Numbered from the stretch's first letter, positions 8,250 to 16,937 are shown. The stretch is DNA of 64,000 bases from Saprospiraceae bacterium UBA7687 (GCA_002482845.1 DLGT01000103.1:83621-147620); one strand, 5' to 3'. Notes: generated by a model from the letters alone, not told the origin. Translations and numbers: made by a program.

Positions 8250-9686
8250 TTACTTCTTGTTTATCAGCATATTCATATAAGTATACAATAATCTCACACC
8301 ATAACCTGTAGCAGTACGCATTTTGGCGAACTCACTATCAGAAAAAGCAACTCCAGCTATATCAATATGTGCCCATTTAGGATGTTCCGAAGTAAAAGCT
8401 TCCAGAAACTTTGCCGCTGTAATTGCTCCAGCCACTGGTTTGCCACTGAAATTCTTTATATCTGCAATGTCAGAATGCATATCTGGTGCATAATCATCCC
8501 ACAATGGTAGGCGCCATACACGTTCGTGCACTGACTCTCCGGCAGCTGTAAGATCATTAGCCATTTCATCACTATGCGTAAAAATTCCAGATGTGCTATA
8601 TCCCAATGCAGCAATACAATTACCAGTAAGTGTGGCAAGATCGACTAAAAACATAGGATTATAATTTTTTAGAATATAGGCTAGCCCATCAGCAAGAACT
8701 ACCCTACCCTCTGCGTCAGTATCTATAATCTCAATAGATTTTCCACTATAAGAATTTATTACATCTCCAGGTCGGTAACTATTCGCATCCACACTATTTT
8801 CAGCGGCTGGTATAACTCCTACTAAATGTATATCAAGCTTTAATTTTGCAGCTAATTCTACCGCACCAATAACTGCCGCAGCGCCACCCATATCGCTTTT
8901 CATGTAACCCATGTTGGTCGAAGGCTTGATAGAAAGTCCTCCGGTATCAAATGTAATTCCTTTTCCTACAAGTCCCAATTTCGGTGTCTTCGAATTACTA
9001 CCTTTGGGTTTATACTCCATTATAATAAGGACTGGTGGGTTGGCACTACCTTGACCTACAGCAGTTAATGCATCCAAACCATTCTTCTTTAATTCTTTTG
9101 CATCCATGACTTTCACATCATATCCAAACTCTTTTCCTGACGCAACTACATGTTTTCCAAGATATTGTGGTGTTTTTACGTTAGGTGGTAAATCCACTAA
9201 ATGCATCGATCTAAGTTGTGTCTCAGCTATTTTTAATCCAAGTTCCGCTATTTTTACCCTCGATTTTGAAATCACAATATTTATTTCTGGCTCTACATAT
9301 TTATCACCATTCGTCTTATAAATACCATGATTAATCAAACCCAACCTAGCTCCCAAAACAACATTAACTATTTGGTCATCAGTTAAATTGTCTGTTATGA
9401 TGTCTAGCACCATATCTTTTTTGGCACGTTGCTGATACACAAAACTTCTATAAAAAGTGTATGATTTTGCATGATCTTTCTCTTCACCTAAACCTAAGAT
9501 ATGAACTCTTTGATTTTTTTCAGGATGTAGAAAACTGGTCAAATCCTTGCCATTAGTTTTAACGTCTATATCATATTTTAATCCACCGTATTCTTTAATA
9601 AGTTGGCGGTCTACTTTATCTTTTACAAATGCTATTAATATTGTATTGGCCTTTTTTGATGGCGTAGATTTAAATTGTAGTGGCAT
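8250..9686 (-). CDS. pepA: Leucyl aminopeptidase (M17 family)
   Basis: A 478-residue M17 cytosolic leucyl aminopeptidase, usually a hexameric two-metal enzyme releasing N-terminal residues from peptides. The catalytic C-terminal half shows GKGITFDTGGLSIKPS with the metal-binding lysine and aspartate, MKSDMGGAA, and the M17 signature in the form DTDAEGRVVLADGLA (Asp in place of the usual first Asn). The N-terminal half is the less conserved macro-like domain. It lies 10 bp downstream of the esterase gene on the same strand, so the two are probably co-transcribed. Confidence 0.92.
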   Translation of the reverse strand: MPLQFKSTPSKKANTILIAFVKDKVDRQLIKEYGGLKYDIDVKTNGKDLTSFLHPEKNQRVHILGLGEEKDHAKSYTFYRSFVYQQRAKKDMVLDIITDNLTDDQIVNVVLGARLGLINHGIYKTNGDKYVEPEINIVISKSRVKIAELGLKIAETQLRSMHLVDLPPNVKTPQYLGKHVVASGKEFGYDVKVMDAKELKKNGLDALTAVGQGSANPPVLIIMEYKPKGSNSKTPKLGLVGKGITFDTGGLSIKPSTNMGYMKSDMGGAAAVIGAVELAAKLKLDIHLVGVIPAAENSVDANSYRPGDVINSYSGKSIEIIDTDAEGRVVLADGLAYILKNYNPMFLVDLATLTGNCIAALGYSTSGIFTHSDEMANDLTAAGESVHERVWRLPLWDDYAPDMHSDIADIKNFSGKPVAGAITAAKFLEAFTSEHPKWAHIDIAGVAFSDSEFAKMRTATGYGVRLLYTYMNMLINKK

Positions 9687-9696
9687 TATTATATTT

Positions 9697-10464
9697 TTAA
9701 TATTTATTGTAGTATAGCCATTTTAAGGCAAGCGGAAATTGCTCTCCCCAATGTATTTCTTTGTGTTGTCCTGTAGGATTATGCGAAAATATGATGTCAA
9801 AATCATCGAACTTTCTTTTTTCTTGAAGGATATTTTCCAATCTCAGGACTTGACCATAATGATTAGCACTTTCCATACCACCTGCATACAAGTATATATT
9901 TGTAGGACCAGCTGGTTTAAAGTCTTTTGCCATTTCATAAATCTCTTCAGAAATCCAGAGACTTGGCGAAAAAATCATCATATTGCCAAATATTTCAGGG
10001 TATTTAAAGCCAGCATAAAGACTTATCAGGCCACCGAGACTGCTCCCACCGATACCAGTAGAACATCTGTCTCGTAAAACTCTGTACCTATTATCTATCA
10101 TTGGTTTAAGGTCGTCAAGCATAAACTTCAGATACAAATGACCTTCAGCATCCGTATATCTAGGTGTAGAATATGGTAAATATTCTTGTATACGCAAAGT
10201 ACCACCATGATCTATTGCCACTATAATCACATCGCCAAGTCCGCGACTAGCCATCATATCTAACGTTTTATCTACTCCCCAATTTCCATAAGGTGCGTAC
10301 TCGTCAAATAGATTTTGCCCATCATGAAGGTATAAAACTGGATATTTTTTATCTGTCTGATAATAGTCATGAGGCAACAACACTGAAATACGGCGTTTGC
10401 GGCCAAGTTGCGGAATTTCGTATTCCTCATCAAGAATCTCTATTCTTGGATAATAAGATTTCAT
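9697..10464 (-). CDS. Esterase D/Fes-like alpha/beta hydrolase
   Basis: A putative esterase of the Esterase_D/PF00756 family (as in enterochelin esterase and antigen 85). It has ISVLLPHDYY, the early strand YPVLYLHDGQNLFD and the nucleophile elbow GIGGSSLGG followed by LISLYAGFKYPEIFGN. A downstream His in the segment SHNPTGQHKEIHW can complete the triad. There is no signal peptide, so it should be cytosolic. The frame is open to 10488, but I chose the ATG at 10464: an AGGAG lies about 10 bp upstream, and a promoter box overlaps the upstream candidate. The substrate is unknown. pepA follows after 10 bp. Confidence 0.78.
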   Translation of the reverse strand: MKSYYPRIEILDEEYEIPQLGRKRRISVLLPHDYYQTDKKYPVLYLHDGQNLFDEYAPYGNWGVDKTLDMMASRGLGDVIIVAIDHGGTLRIQEYLPYSTPRYTDAEGHLYLKFMLDDLKPMIDNRYRVLRDRCSTGIGGSSLGGLISLYAGFKYPEIFGNMMIFSPSLWISEEIYEMAKDFKPAGPTNIYLYAGGMESANHYGQVLRLENILQEKRKFDDFDIIFSHNPTGQHKEIHWGEQFPLALKWLYYNKY

Positions 10465-10485
10465 TAACTCTCCTGTCATAGGTGA

Positions 10486-10493
10486 CAAAAGTA
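10486..10493 (-). promoter_or_regulatory. TACTTTTG -7 box for the esterase-pepA operon
   Basis: On the minus strand this reads TACTTTTG (TAnnTTTG). It places the transcription start near 10480 and so favours the ATG at 10464 over upstream start codons for the esterase. Confidence 0.45.
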
Positions 10494-10659
10494 TATCTTT
10501 TTTTAAAAAAAATGTACGCTCAGGAGATTTTTGTCATAATTTTGAGCAATTTGAGACTAATTTAGAATAAATCAATCAAAAATGATGATTAAATTTATGG
10601 TATAAACTCAAAAACAACTTTTTTTATGGAAAAGATTATCAAAATATATTATAAGTTTA

Positions 10660-10667
10660 TATCTTTG
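10660..10667 (+). promoter_or_regulatory. TATCTTTG -7 box for the DUF177-rpmF operon
   Basis: An exact TATCTTTG box 28 bp before the ATG at 10696, followed by GCA as in other strong Bacteroidota promoters. The expected leader is about 23 nt. Confidence 0.6.
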
Positions 10668-10695
10668 CACTCCATTTAGAAAAAGTTCTTTTGAT

Positions 10696-11223
10696 ATGAG
10701 TATTTTGGAGCATTTTTCGGTACCTTACATTGGCATAAAAGATGGTTTACATCAATTCCAGTTTAAGGCTGACAGCAGCTTTTTTGCATTGTTTGAAAAC
10801 TCCCCTATTATTGAAGGAGATTTTGATATCCATGTTAACCTTGACAAAAGATCAGGATTGAGCGAGTTGGATTTTGATATTAATGGTCATGTTAGTGCTT
10901 TGTGCGACAGATGCCTAGCAGATATCAGATTACCAGTGAATGCCAAAAACCATATACTTGTAAAAGTTAGTAATAAAATATCAGAAGATGACGAAGTAAT
11001 CTTTATAAAGGAAGATCATTCACATCTTGATTTATCTCAAATCATATACGAATTCATAGTTTTGGCCTTGCCGCTAATGAATATTTATGATTGTGAAAAC
11101 GAAGAACCTCGTAAATGTGACATGAATGTGCTTAAAAAGTTAAGTGAAGATGTCAAAATAGATACAGAACCAACGATAAACAAAATCTGGGAAAATCTTA
11201 AGGATATAAACCTAGATGAGTAA
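10696..11223 (+). CDS. YceD/DUF177 family protein
   Basis: A 175-residue protein of the DUF177 (YceD) family, a plant and bacterial family linked to 23S rRNA or 50S accumulation and almost always encoded just before rpmF. The hallmark CDRCL motif sits near residue 73, and a second cysteine pair (DCENEEPRKC) lies near residues 134-143; together they resemble a potential metal site. The gene lies 39 bp upstream of rpmF, the classic arrangement, and both follow a clear promoter box. Confidence 0.85.
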   Translation: MSILEHFSVPYIGIKDGLHQFQFKADSSFFALFENSPIIEGDFDIHVNLDKRSGLSELDFDINGHVSALCDRCLADIRLPVNAKNHILVKVSNKISEDDEVIFIKEDHSHLDLSQIIYEFIVLALPLMNIYDCENEEPRKCDMNVLKKLSEDVKIDTEPTINKIWENLKDINLDE

Positions 11224-11262
11224 TTTTAAATAAAGATTGATAATCATATAAATTTTTGAAAA

Positions 11263-11463
11263 ATGGCACATCCTAAGAGTAGGGTCTCTAAATCAAGGAA
11301 AAACAAAAGAAGAACGCACCATAAAGCGGTCATTCCTCAATTGGCAATTTGTAAAACAACAGGCGAACCACACCTTATGCACAGAGCATACTGGCACGAA
11401 GGTAGCATGTTTTACAAAGGAAAAGTAGTAATCCAAGCTAAAGAAGTAGAAGAAGTAGAATAA
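11263..11463 (+). CDS. rpmF: 50S ribosomal protein L32
   Basis: A 66-residue L32 with the family N-terminus MAHPKSRVSKSRKNKRRTHH and a basic composition. The zinc-binding cysteines of some L32 forms are absent apart from one Cys (AICKTTGE), so this is a zinc-independent form. It is co-directional with DUF177 and followed by an intrinsic terminator. Confidence 0.95.
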   Translation: MAHPKSRVSKSRKNKRRTHHKAVIPQLAICKTTGEPHLMHRAYWHEGSMFYKGKVVIQAKEVEEVE

Positions 11464-11489
11464 TTTATTCTTTTCAAAAAAGTATATAG

Positions 11490-11524
11490 AGCTCCCTTGT
11501 TTAACAACTTGCGGAGCTTTCTTT
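11490..11524 (+). terminator. Intrinsic terminator after rpmF
   Basis: AGCTCC (11490-11495) pairs with GGAGCT (11513-11518) and is followed by TTCTTTG. It lies about 30 bp after the L32 stop, so it plausibly ends the DUF177-rpmF transcript. Confidence 0.6.
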
Positions 11525-11599
11525 GTTATATTATTGCAAAATAAAATTGCTAATAGTCACACAAAAATTCAAAAAGTTAATTCAAAAGCATTTACAAAT

Positions 11600-11980
11600 A
11601 TGAAAACCATCATTAATAGCCCTAAAGCACCAGCACCAGTAGGACCTTATAATCATTCTGTACTAGCCAATGGCACCTTATATATGTCAGGTCAAATTGC
11701 TATCAATCATGCTGAGGGCAAACTTATAACAGACACCATCGAAGCTGAAACGCACCAAGTCATGAAAAATATTGGATATATCCTAGATGAAGCAGGTATG
11801 ACTTATGAAAATATAGTAAAATGCAGTGTTTTTGTATCTGATATGGAAATGTATGGACGTATTAATGACGTGTATGCATCATACTTTAATGACGATACCG
11901 CACCTGCGAGAGAATTGGTAGAAGTAGCAAACTTACCTAAGTACGTAAACGTCGAGATAAGCTGTATTGCAATAAAATAG
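11600..11980 (+). CDS. ridA: RidA/YjgF-family enamine/imine deaminase
   Basis: A RidA-family protein that hydrolyses reactive enamine/imine intermediates such as those made by PLP-dependent dehydratases. From the ATG at 11600 it is 126 residues, the normal size; the open frame upstream to 11534 adds 22 unrelated residues and is not used. Family motifs are APAPVGPYNHSV near the N-terminus, MSGQIA, and the conserved C-terminal arginine and glutamate in APARELVEVANLPKYVNVEI. It is probably a cytosolic trimer. The methyltransferase gene starts 15 bp downstream and may be co-transcribed. Confidence 0.9.
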   Translation: MKTIINSPKAPAPVGPYNHSVLANGTLYMSGQIAINHAEGKLITDTIEAETHQVMKNIGYILDEAGMTYENIVKCSVFVSDMEMYGRINDVYASYFNDDTAPARELVEVANLPKYVNVEISCIAIK

Positions 11981-11995
11981 ATTTAAAATATCATA

Positions 11996-12577
11996 ATGCC
12001 AGTCAACTTAGACGCAAATTTCTGGAATCAAAAGTATTTAAATGATGATACTCCATGGAGTATAAGAAAAGCATCTCCACCATTGACTGACTATATTGAT
12101 CAATTAAAAGATAAATCGATAAAAATTTTAATTCCTGGAGCTGGACATGCACATGAAGTAAACTTTCTATTAGAAAAAGGATTTAAAAACATTACAATCT
12201 GTGACCTTTCAAAAATTGCTATTTCAAAACTAAAAAACGTTGTACCAAAAGATAGCGTAAAGCTTGTAACTGGAGATTTTTTTGACTTGAAAGGGCAATA
12301 TGATCTCATTTTAGAGCAAACATTCTTTTGTGCCTTGGATCCGTCATTGCGCAAAAATTATATAAATAAGACATATGAACTATTAAATGATGGCGGTAAA
12401 ATTGCTGGAGTGCTGTTTGACAGGATTTTTGAGCAAAATGGACCGCCTTTTGGTGGTACCAAAGAAGAATATGAAAAATTATTCTTAGGAAAATTTAATA
12501 TTCAAAAAATGGAAAAATGCTATAATTCTATTGGTCCGAGACATGGATATGAGTTGTTTTTTATATGTGTTCGATGA
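11996..12577 (+). CDS. TPMT-family SAM-dependent methyltransferase
   Basis: A 193-residue class I methyltransferase of the thiopurine S-methyltransferase (TPMT/PF05724) type. The N-terminus FWNQKYLNDDTPW matches the family's substrate-side helix, IKILIPGAGHAHEVNFL is motif I for SAM binding, and LEQTFFCALDP is motif IV. Bacterial relatives methylate small thiol, selenium or tellurium compounds, but the true substrate here is unknown. It is cytosolic, encoded 15 bp after ridA on the same strand. Confidence 0.8.
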   Translation: MPVNLDANFWNQKYLNDDTPWSIRKASPPLTDYIDQLKDKSIKILIPGAGHAHEVNFLLEKGFKNITICDLSKIAISKLKNVVPKDSVKLVTGDFFDLKGQYDLILEQTFFCALDPSLRKNYINKTYELLNDGGKIAGVLFDRIFEQNGPPFGGTKEEYEKLFLGKFNIQKMEKCYNSIGPRHGYELFFICVR

Positions 12578-12720
12578 AGTTTTAGAAAATATTTAACACA
12601 TTTTTTTTTGGATATATAAGTTTACTAGTCTATCTTGCGCTGTCTTTAAGACAATCAGAGAATTTTAATATTTAATTTACACCGTAAACCGTCTTCATTT
12701 TGAACCTTACACCATTAAAA

Positions 12721-14028
12721 ATGAGTAAGCTAAAAAATCGTTATGTCGATATAGCAGTTTCTCTTGTCATCGCAACAATCATCATACTAAACTATAAATC
12801 TGAAGGGTTTAACTTTACCAACCAGACAGAACAATCAGATAAAACCATTAGCCAAAAACCTTCAGAATACTTATATGGATTTAACGTGGATTCATTTCAC
12901 ATTGAAAAAAATCATGTTATAAAGAAGAATGAATTTTTTGGTAACATATTGAGCTCAAACGGATTAACTTCTAATCTTATTTTGTTGCTTGAACACGAAG
13001 CAAAAGATATATTTAACGTAAGGAACATAAGACCAGGACAAAAATACCACGTCATCAAAAAAAACGAATGTGATGCTACCCCTGTAGCAATAATTTACGA
13101 ACCAGATAGAATGAAGTACGTATTATATGACTTTAGAGATTCAGTTCAGGTAAAATTGGTAGAAAAGGAAGTTCAGACGTGTGAAGAATTCGCTTACGGT
13201 AAAATAGAAACATCATTATGGAAAGCTTTAGAAGATAAAGGTATCAATCCAGGTGTTATCGATCTTATGGAAGATGCTTTATCAAGTTCTGTAGATTTTT
13301 ACCACACAAGAAAAGGGGATGAATTCAAATTAATATTTGAAAATCAATATGTAGATGGAGAATTAGTAGGAATGGGCAAATTAATTGCTGCTTGCTATAC
13401 GAATGATAATGGAGAAAACTATTCCATGCTGTACAAGACAAAAGGCGAAGAAGGATATTTCGATTCAGAAGGTAGACCAGCCAAAAAAGCATTCCTAAAA
13501 GCTCCAGTTAAATTTTCCAGAATATCATCAAATTATAATCTAAGAAGATTCCATCCCATCAAAGGTAAAACCATACCACACCTTGGTACAGATTATGCAG
13601 CACCACACGGGACAGAAATTAGATCCGTATCTGATGGTGTAGTTACAGCTTCAGCTTACACTAGTGGGAATGGCAAATTTGTAAAAATCAAACATGACAA
13701 TGTATACGAAACACAATACTTACACATGTCAAGGTTTGCTAAAGGAATAAGACCTGGTGTCAGAGTAAAACAAGGCCAAACAATTGGTTATGTGGGTTCT
13801 ACAGGTCTATCTACTGGACCTCATGTTTGTTTCAGATTCTGGAAAAACGGCAGACAAGTAAATCATCTCAAAGAGAAATTGCCTACCGCAAAACCAATGA
13901 ATGTGACAGAATTGCCACAATTCTTCAAGTTCAGGGACGAGATGGTCTTCAAACTAAATCAAATAAAAACGAAAGATGAAACCATGGTAGCCAACACTAA
14001 TAGTGATGGAACTATGATAAATCCATAA
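12721..14028 (+). CDS. M23-family peptidase with Cys in place of a zinc ligand
   Basis: A 436-residue membrane-anchored M23/LytM-type protein, with an uncleaved N-terminal hydrophobic helix near residues 9-24. A LysM-like/OapA-like region spans about 60-250 and the M23 domain about 270-390. Zinc-site residues His287 and Asp291 (HLGTDYAAP) and the catalytic His335 (LHMSRF) are present. The HxH motif reads His368-Val-Cys370 (TGPHVCFRF), so the third zinc ligand is a cysteine. This occurs in other Bacteroidota M23 proteins as far as I recall; activity is therefore uncertain. Family function is cutting peptidoglycan cross-links or activating amidases. I chose ATG 12721 over a TTG seven codons earlier. 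Confidence 0.82.
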   Translation: MSKLKNRYVDIAVSLVIATIIILNYKSEGFNFTNQTEQSDKTISQKPSEYLYGFNVDSFHIEKNHVIKKNEFFGNILSSNGLTSNLILLLEHEAKDIFNVRNIRPGQKYHVIKKNECDATPVAIIYEPDRMKYVLYDFRDSVQVKLVEKEVQTCEEFAYGKIETSLWKALEDKGINPGVIDLMEDALSSSVDFYHTRKGDEFKLIFENQYVDGELVGMGKLIAACYTNDNGENYSMLYKTKGEEGYFDSEGRPAKKAFLKAPVKFSRISSNYNLRRFHPIKGKTIPHLGTDYAAPHGTEIRSVSDGVVTASAYTSGNGKFVKIKHDNVYETQYLHMSRFAKGIRPGVRVKQGQTIGYVGSTGLSTGPHVCFRFWKNGRQVNHLKEKLPTAKPMNVTELPQFFKFRDEMVFKLNQIKTKDETMVANTNSDGTMINP

Positions 14029-14102
14029 TCTTTTGTTACACGCTCACACCAAAAATTTAATTCTGAGCATCTTAGTAGTGTAAATATTGTTATATATTAC
14101 CT

Positions 14103-14651
14103 ATGGTTGCTAATTTGGAACATATCATCAATCAATGTAAAAGTCAAGATCCTGACGCACAAAAAGTGCTTTATGATCTTTACAAAGATACATTATATGC
14201 TGTATGTCTCCGTTACATCAAGTCTTCTCATGACGCCGAAGATGTATTTATTGATGCCTTTTACAAGATATTTACTAAAATCGACCACTTCAAGGGTGAA
14301 GGTAGTTTTGAAGGTTGGATGCGTAGAATTATGGTCAATGAATCATTGATGTTTCTTCGAAAAAAGACCAATCTCCATCTTACAGTAGAGCTTCCTGATA
14401 AAGAAATAGCAGATGTCCAAGAAGAGGAAGATGACATGTCTTTTGACGATATCATGAAAGTACTCGATGAACTTCCTGTCGGATATCGGACTATTTTCAA
14501 CCTATATGTATTTGAAGATATGAAGCATCGAGAAATTGCAGAAATGCTAGGAATCAGTATAAATACTTCAAAATCTCAACTCATTCTTGCTAAAAAAAGA
14601 TTGTACGAAATTCTTAAAAAAAAAGAAAATCTGACATTTAAAATAAAATAA
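14103..14651 (+). CDS. ECF-type RNA polymerase sigma factor
   Basis: A 182-residue sigma-70 family protein of ECF type. Region 2 is seen in LCLRYIKSSHDAEDVFIDAF with FEGWMRRIMVNESLMFLRKK; region 4 is the C-terminal helix-turn-helix HREIAEMLGISINTSKSQL. Regions 1 and 3 are absent, as expected. It is followed 4 bp downstream by a small single-pass membrane protein, a common arrangement for an ECF factor with its regulator. Target genes cannot be read from the sequence. Confidence 0.92.
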   Translation: MVANLEHIINQCKSQDPDAQKVLYDLYKDTLYAVCLRYIKSSHDAEDVFIDAFYKIFTKIDHFKGEGSFEGWMRRIMVNESLMFLRKKTNLHLTVELPDKEIADVQEEEDDMSFDDIMKVLDELPVGYRTIFNLYVFEDMKHREIAEMLGISINTSKSQLILAKKRLYEILKKKENLTFKIK

Positions 14652-14655
14652 TAAA

Positions 14656-15024
14656 ATGATCATCATGAACATAAATAATCAAACCAAACTTTACAAAAGC
14701 GCACTTGAACACAAAACAAGTCCTAGCCCTAATGCATGGAACAGAATTCAAGAAAAATTAGGTCAGGACAAAAAAGTAGTCAAAATGCCATTTAGTAAAT
14801 ATATGTGGATAGCAGCTGCATTTATTGCTATCGTAGGTGTATTGACTATATTTAATTCCAATAATACAATTGTTAAAGGTGCAGATGCGATGGCTTCGAC
14901 ACAAGGATATTCAGAACAGATAGAAGTGTTAGATATCAACAGCGAACCAGGTATTTATGAGATTCAAAAGCTGGCAGGATTAAAAGTGGCTTACAAAAAG
15001 CTTAGTGAAAAGAGTGGAATGTGA
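14656..15024 (+). CDS. Small single-pass membrane protein, possible anti-sigma factor
   Basis: A 122-residue protein encoded 4 bp after the ECF sigma gene. It has a cytoplasm-facing N-terminal region of about 45 residues, one hydrophobic helix (MWIAAAFIAIVGVLTIF, about 50-66) and a short outer domain. The zinc-binding anti-sigma motif HxxxCxxC is absent. Position and topology suggest a membrane regulator of the sigma factor, but no family is recognised, so this remains inference. ATG codons at 14656 and 14665 are both possible starts. Confidence 0.6.
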   Translation: MIIMNINNQTKLYKSALEHKTSPSPNAWNRIQEKLGQDKKVVKMPFSKYMWIAAAFIAIVGVLTIFNSNNTIVKGADAMASTQGYSEQIEVLDINSEPGIYEIQKLAGLKVAYKKLSEKSGM

Positions 15025-15044
15025 TAGATAGGTAATAAGAAGGA

Positions 15045-16079
15045 TTAGTTCATTTCTGTGTGATCTAATTGTTTATAACCTGACTCCTTAAGCTCCACTC
15101 TAAGTTCTTCAAGTTGCTCATCGCTCATATCTGAAAAAAATATAGGTCCTTTACCAATGAGATATGGTGTTTTTTTATCTCGAAAATAGGCTGATTTGAT
15201 ACTATGATTCAAATTTGGCATAAATATTCTTTCCCTATTTAAATTGACAATTTTCTCAAGCTCTTCGCCACATGAAAACCAATCTTCACCTACACTTTGA
15301 ATATCGGCAATTCCAAAAAAGAAACATCGAAATAAATAACTTGAGTCACCATCAAAGTTGGTAGAATGCATGCTAAGTACAGTATTTGCCATGCTGCCAT
15401 TTGAAACTGATTCTTCAAAAAACCTTTTGTGTTTAGTGGGTCTTAACTTGACTTGATGGATCATTATGACATCAAAAGGGGACCATCCTGTATCAAATTT
15501 CTGATCATCATTTTGAAAAATGCCAATTATATCTTCTGACAAATAGCCATACACTAGGAATAAGCTATCCATAATTCGCTCAATTTTGTAATCAACTTGA
15601 ATTCGTTTCTCTTCGTACATCCCAGTTCGTCTATATTCTTGATCTTCTATGTGCAAATTAATTATAAAACTTCTTAACCTATTATTATAAATAGGTTTTA
15701 CTCCTTTCATCTCCATCCTGTCCCACTCCTTGGTAACCACCAAACTGGCAAAAGAATTATCAAAAATAAACACATCTGGTGATAAACCCCTTGAGATTAG
15801 TAATTCTGCATTTTCAACAGCAAATTTCATATCATTGACCTTGGTAGCAGCGATACATGCATTAAAAGCGTGTTTCGAAAAAAGGCGATGTTGATAAGAA
15901 GCATTTTTAAAATGGTAAACAGCTGAATCTATATTATCGGACATAATTAATTTTTCCGCCAAATATATATTTTGATAATACTTTTCAATATTTCCTATAT
16001 TCTGATTTTTGATAGTCTGTGCTCTGAGAGGATTATTCAACAATTGAATAGATATTATAACAAAAAAGAACATCTTCAT
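15045..16079 (-). CDS. Hypothetical secreted protein
   Basis: A 345-residue protein with an N-terminal signal peptide (MKMFFFVIISIQLL, cleavage near LRAQ) when started at the ATG at 16079; the frame is open to 16118 but that adds only 13 hydrophobic residues. After it comes a helical region with a tetratricopeptide-like feel (SAVYHFKNASYQHRLFSKHA), then no recognisable catalytic motif. Similar proteins with such N-termini are scattered in Bacteroidota, but I cannot name a function. It converges with the sigma-factor operon. Confidence 0.6.
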   Translation of the reverse strand: MKMFFFVIISIQLLNNPLRAQTIKNQNIGNIEKYYQNIYLAEKLIMSDNIDSAVYHFKNASYQHRLFSKHAFNACIAATKVNDMKFAVENAELLISRGLSPDVFIFDNSFASLVVTKEWDRMEMKGVKPIYNNRLRSFIINLHIEDQEYRRTGMYEEKRIQVDYKIERIMDSLFLVYGYLSEDIIGIFQNDDQKFDTGWSPFDVIMIHQVKLRPTKHKRFFEESVSNGSMANTVLSMHSTNFDGDSSYLFRCFFFGIADIQSVGEDWFSCGEELEKIVNLNRERIFMPNLNHSIKSAYFRDKKTPYLIGKGPIFFSDMSDEQLEELRVELKESGYKQLDHTEMN

Positions 16080-16201
16080 AATGAGTAGATTTAAAAAATT
16101 ATAGAATAGAAGTGTCATTGCATCTAACGTAACAATGATTGTAGCTATTGTTTAAAATGTTAATACTCGATTATTTATTTGACTATTTCAATAAATGACC
16201 T

Positions 16202-16209
16202 TACATTTG
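16202..16209 (+). promoter_or_regulatory. TACATTTG -7 box upstream of recX
   Basis: TACATTTG matches TAnnTTTG and predicts a transcription start near 16215. The leader to the ATG at 16272 would be about 57 nt and would contain the perfect hairpin at 16241-16262. Confidence 0.5.
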
Positions 16210-16240
16210 TAGCAGATTCTTATTAACACCCTTAATTATT

Positions 16241-16262
16241 GGCAGATCTTACCCGATCTGCC
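16241..16262 (+). promoter_or_regulatory. Perfect 8-bp hairpin in the recX leader (possible attenuator)
   Basis: GGCAGATC (16241-16248) and GATCTGCC (16255-16262) are exact reverse complements around a 6-nt loop, followed by ATTTTTATT and then the recX ATG 9 bp later. Between promoter and gene, this could be a weak intrinsic terminator/attenuator, a translation-blocking hairpin or an operator. Which of these it is cannot be decided from sequence. Confidence 0.5.
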
Positions 16263-16271
16263 ATTTTTATT

Positions 16272-16757
16272 ATGACAACAGACGACTTCGCAGATAAAAA
16301 AAAGAAATATTGGTCAAAGGAAGAAGCCATTATCAACATGCAAAAGTACTGTGCTCTTCAAGAAAGATGTCATCAAGAAGTCAGGTATAAACTTATAGAA
16401 TACAGTATTTATGGAGATACGCTCGAAGAGATTTTGGCAGATCTGATATCTAATAATTTTCTTGATGAAGAGCGATTTGCAAGGACATTTGCTCGGGGTA
16501 AATTCAGAATGAAACAATGGGGAAGGATCAAGATCAAACAGGAATTAAAATTCAGACAAGTATCACCCTACTCTATCCAAGAGGCAATGAAAGAAATAAA
16601 TGATAATGAATATTTTCAAACGCTCGAGCAGCTTATCATAAAAAAAGAAAGAACGACTACCTTCAAAAACCAATATGATCGTATGAAAAAGCTGACTGAT
16701 TTTGCCCTGAGCAAAGGATACGAATATGAGTATATTGCTGAGATTGTTAAAAAGTAG
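16272..16757 (+). CDS. recX: RecX regulatory protein
   Basis: A 161-residue RecX-family protein, which binds RecA filaments and limits recombinase activity. It consists of repeated three-helix modules: residues around SKEEAIINMQKYCALQERCHQEV, then FLDEERFARTFARGKFRMKQWGRIKIKQEL, the family's most conserved stretch, and a C-terminal module. The ATG at 16272 is preferred over the upstream TTG at 16239, because the extra codons fall in the hairpin and are not conserved in the family. recA is not in the window. Confidence 0.85.
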   Translation: MTTDDFADKKKKYWSKEEAIINMQKYCALQERCHQEVRYKLIEYSIYGDTLEEILADLISNNFLDEERFARTFARGKFRMKQWGRIKIKQELKFRQVSPYSIQEAMKEINDNEYFQTLEQLIIKKERTTTFKNQYDRMKKLTDFALSKGYEYEYIAEIVKK

Positions 16758-16854
16758 TATGATGTTTTTTTAATTTATGCCAATAATTCACATATTAAAC
16801 GGTATAAAAACCGATACAATGTCTTTGATCCATCGGATCGAAGTAGAAAAATTG

Positions 16855-16884
16855 AGCACGGGTAAAACTTCATTCACCCGTGCT
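16855..16884 (-). terminator. Intrinsic terminator of the vWA-domain gene
   Basis: AGCACGGGT (16855-16863) and ACCCGTGCT (16876-16884) form a perfect 9-bp stem. Read on the minus strand the stem is followed by CAATTTTTCT, a U-tract, about 55 nt beyond the stop codon of the gene ending at 16938. Confidence 0.7.
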
Positions 16885-16937
16885 ACAAGGAGACTCAAAT
16901 CACAAATTCCCAAATAAAAACTTATATGCTGCAAAAT

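Noticed and set aside
12578..12720. Promoter for the M23 gene at TATCTTGC near 12630.
   Set aside because: It deviates from TAnnTTTG at two positions, and better evidence is lacking.
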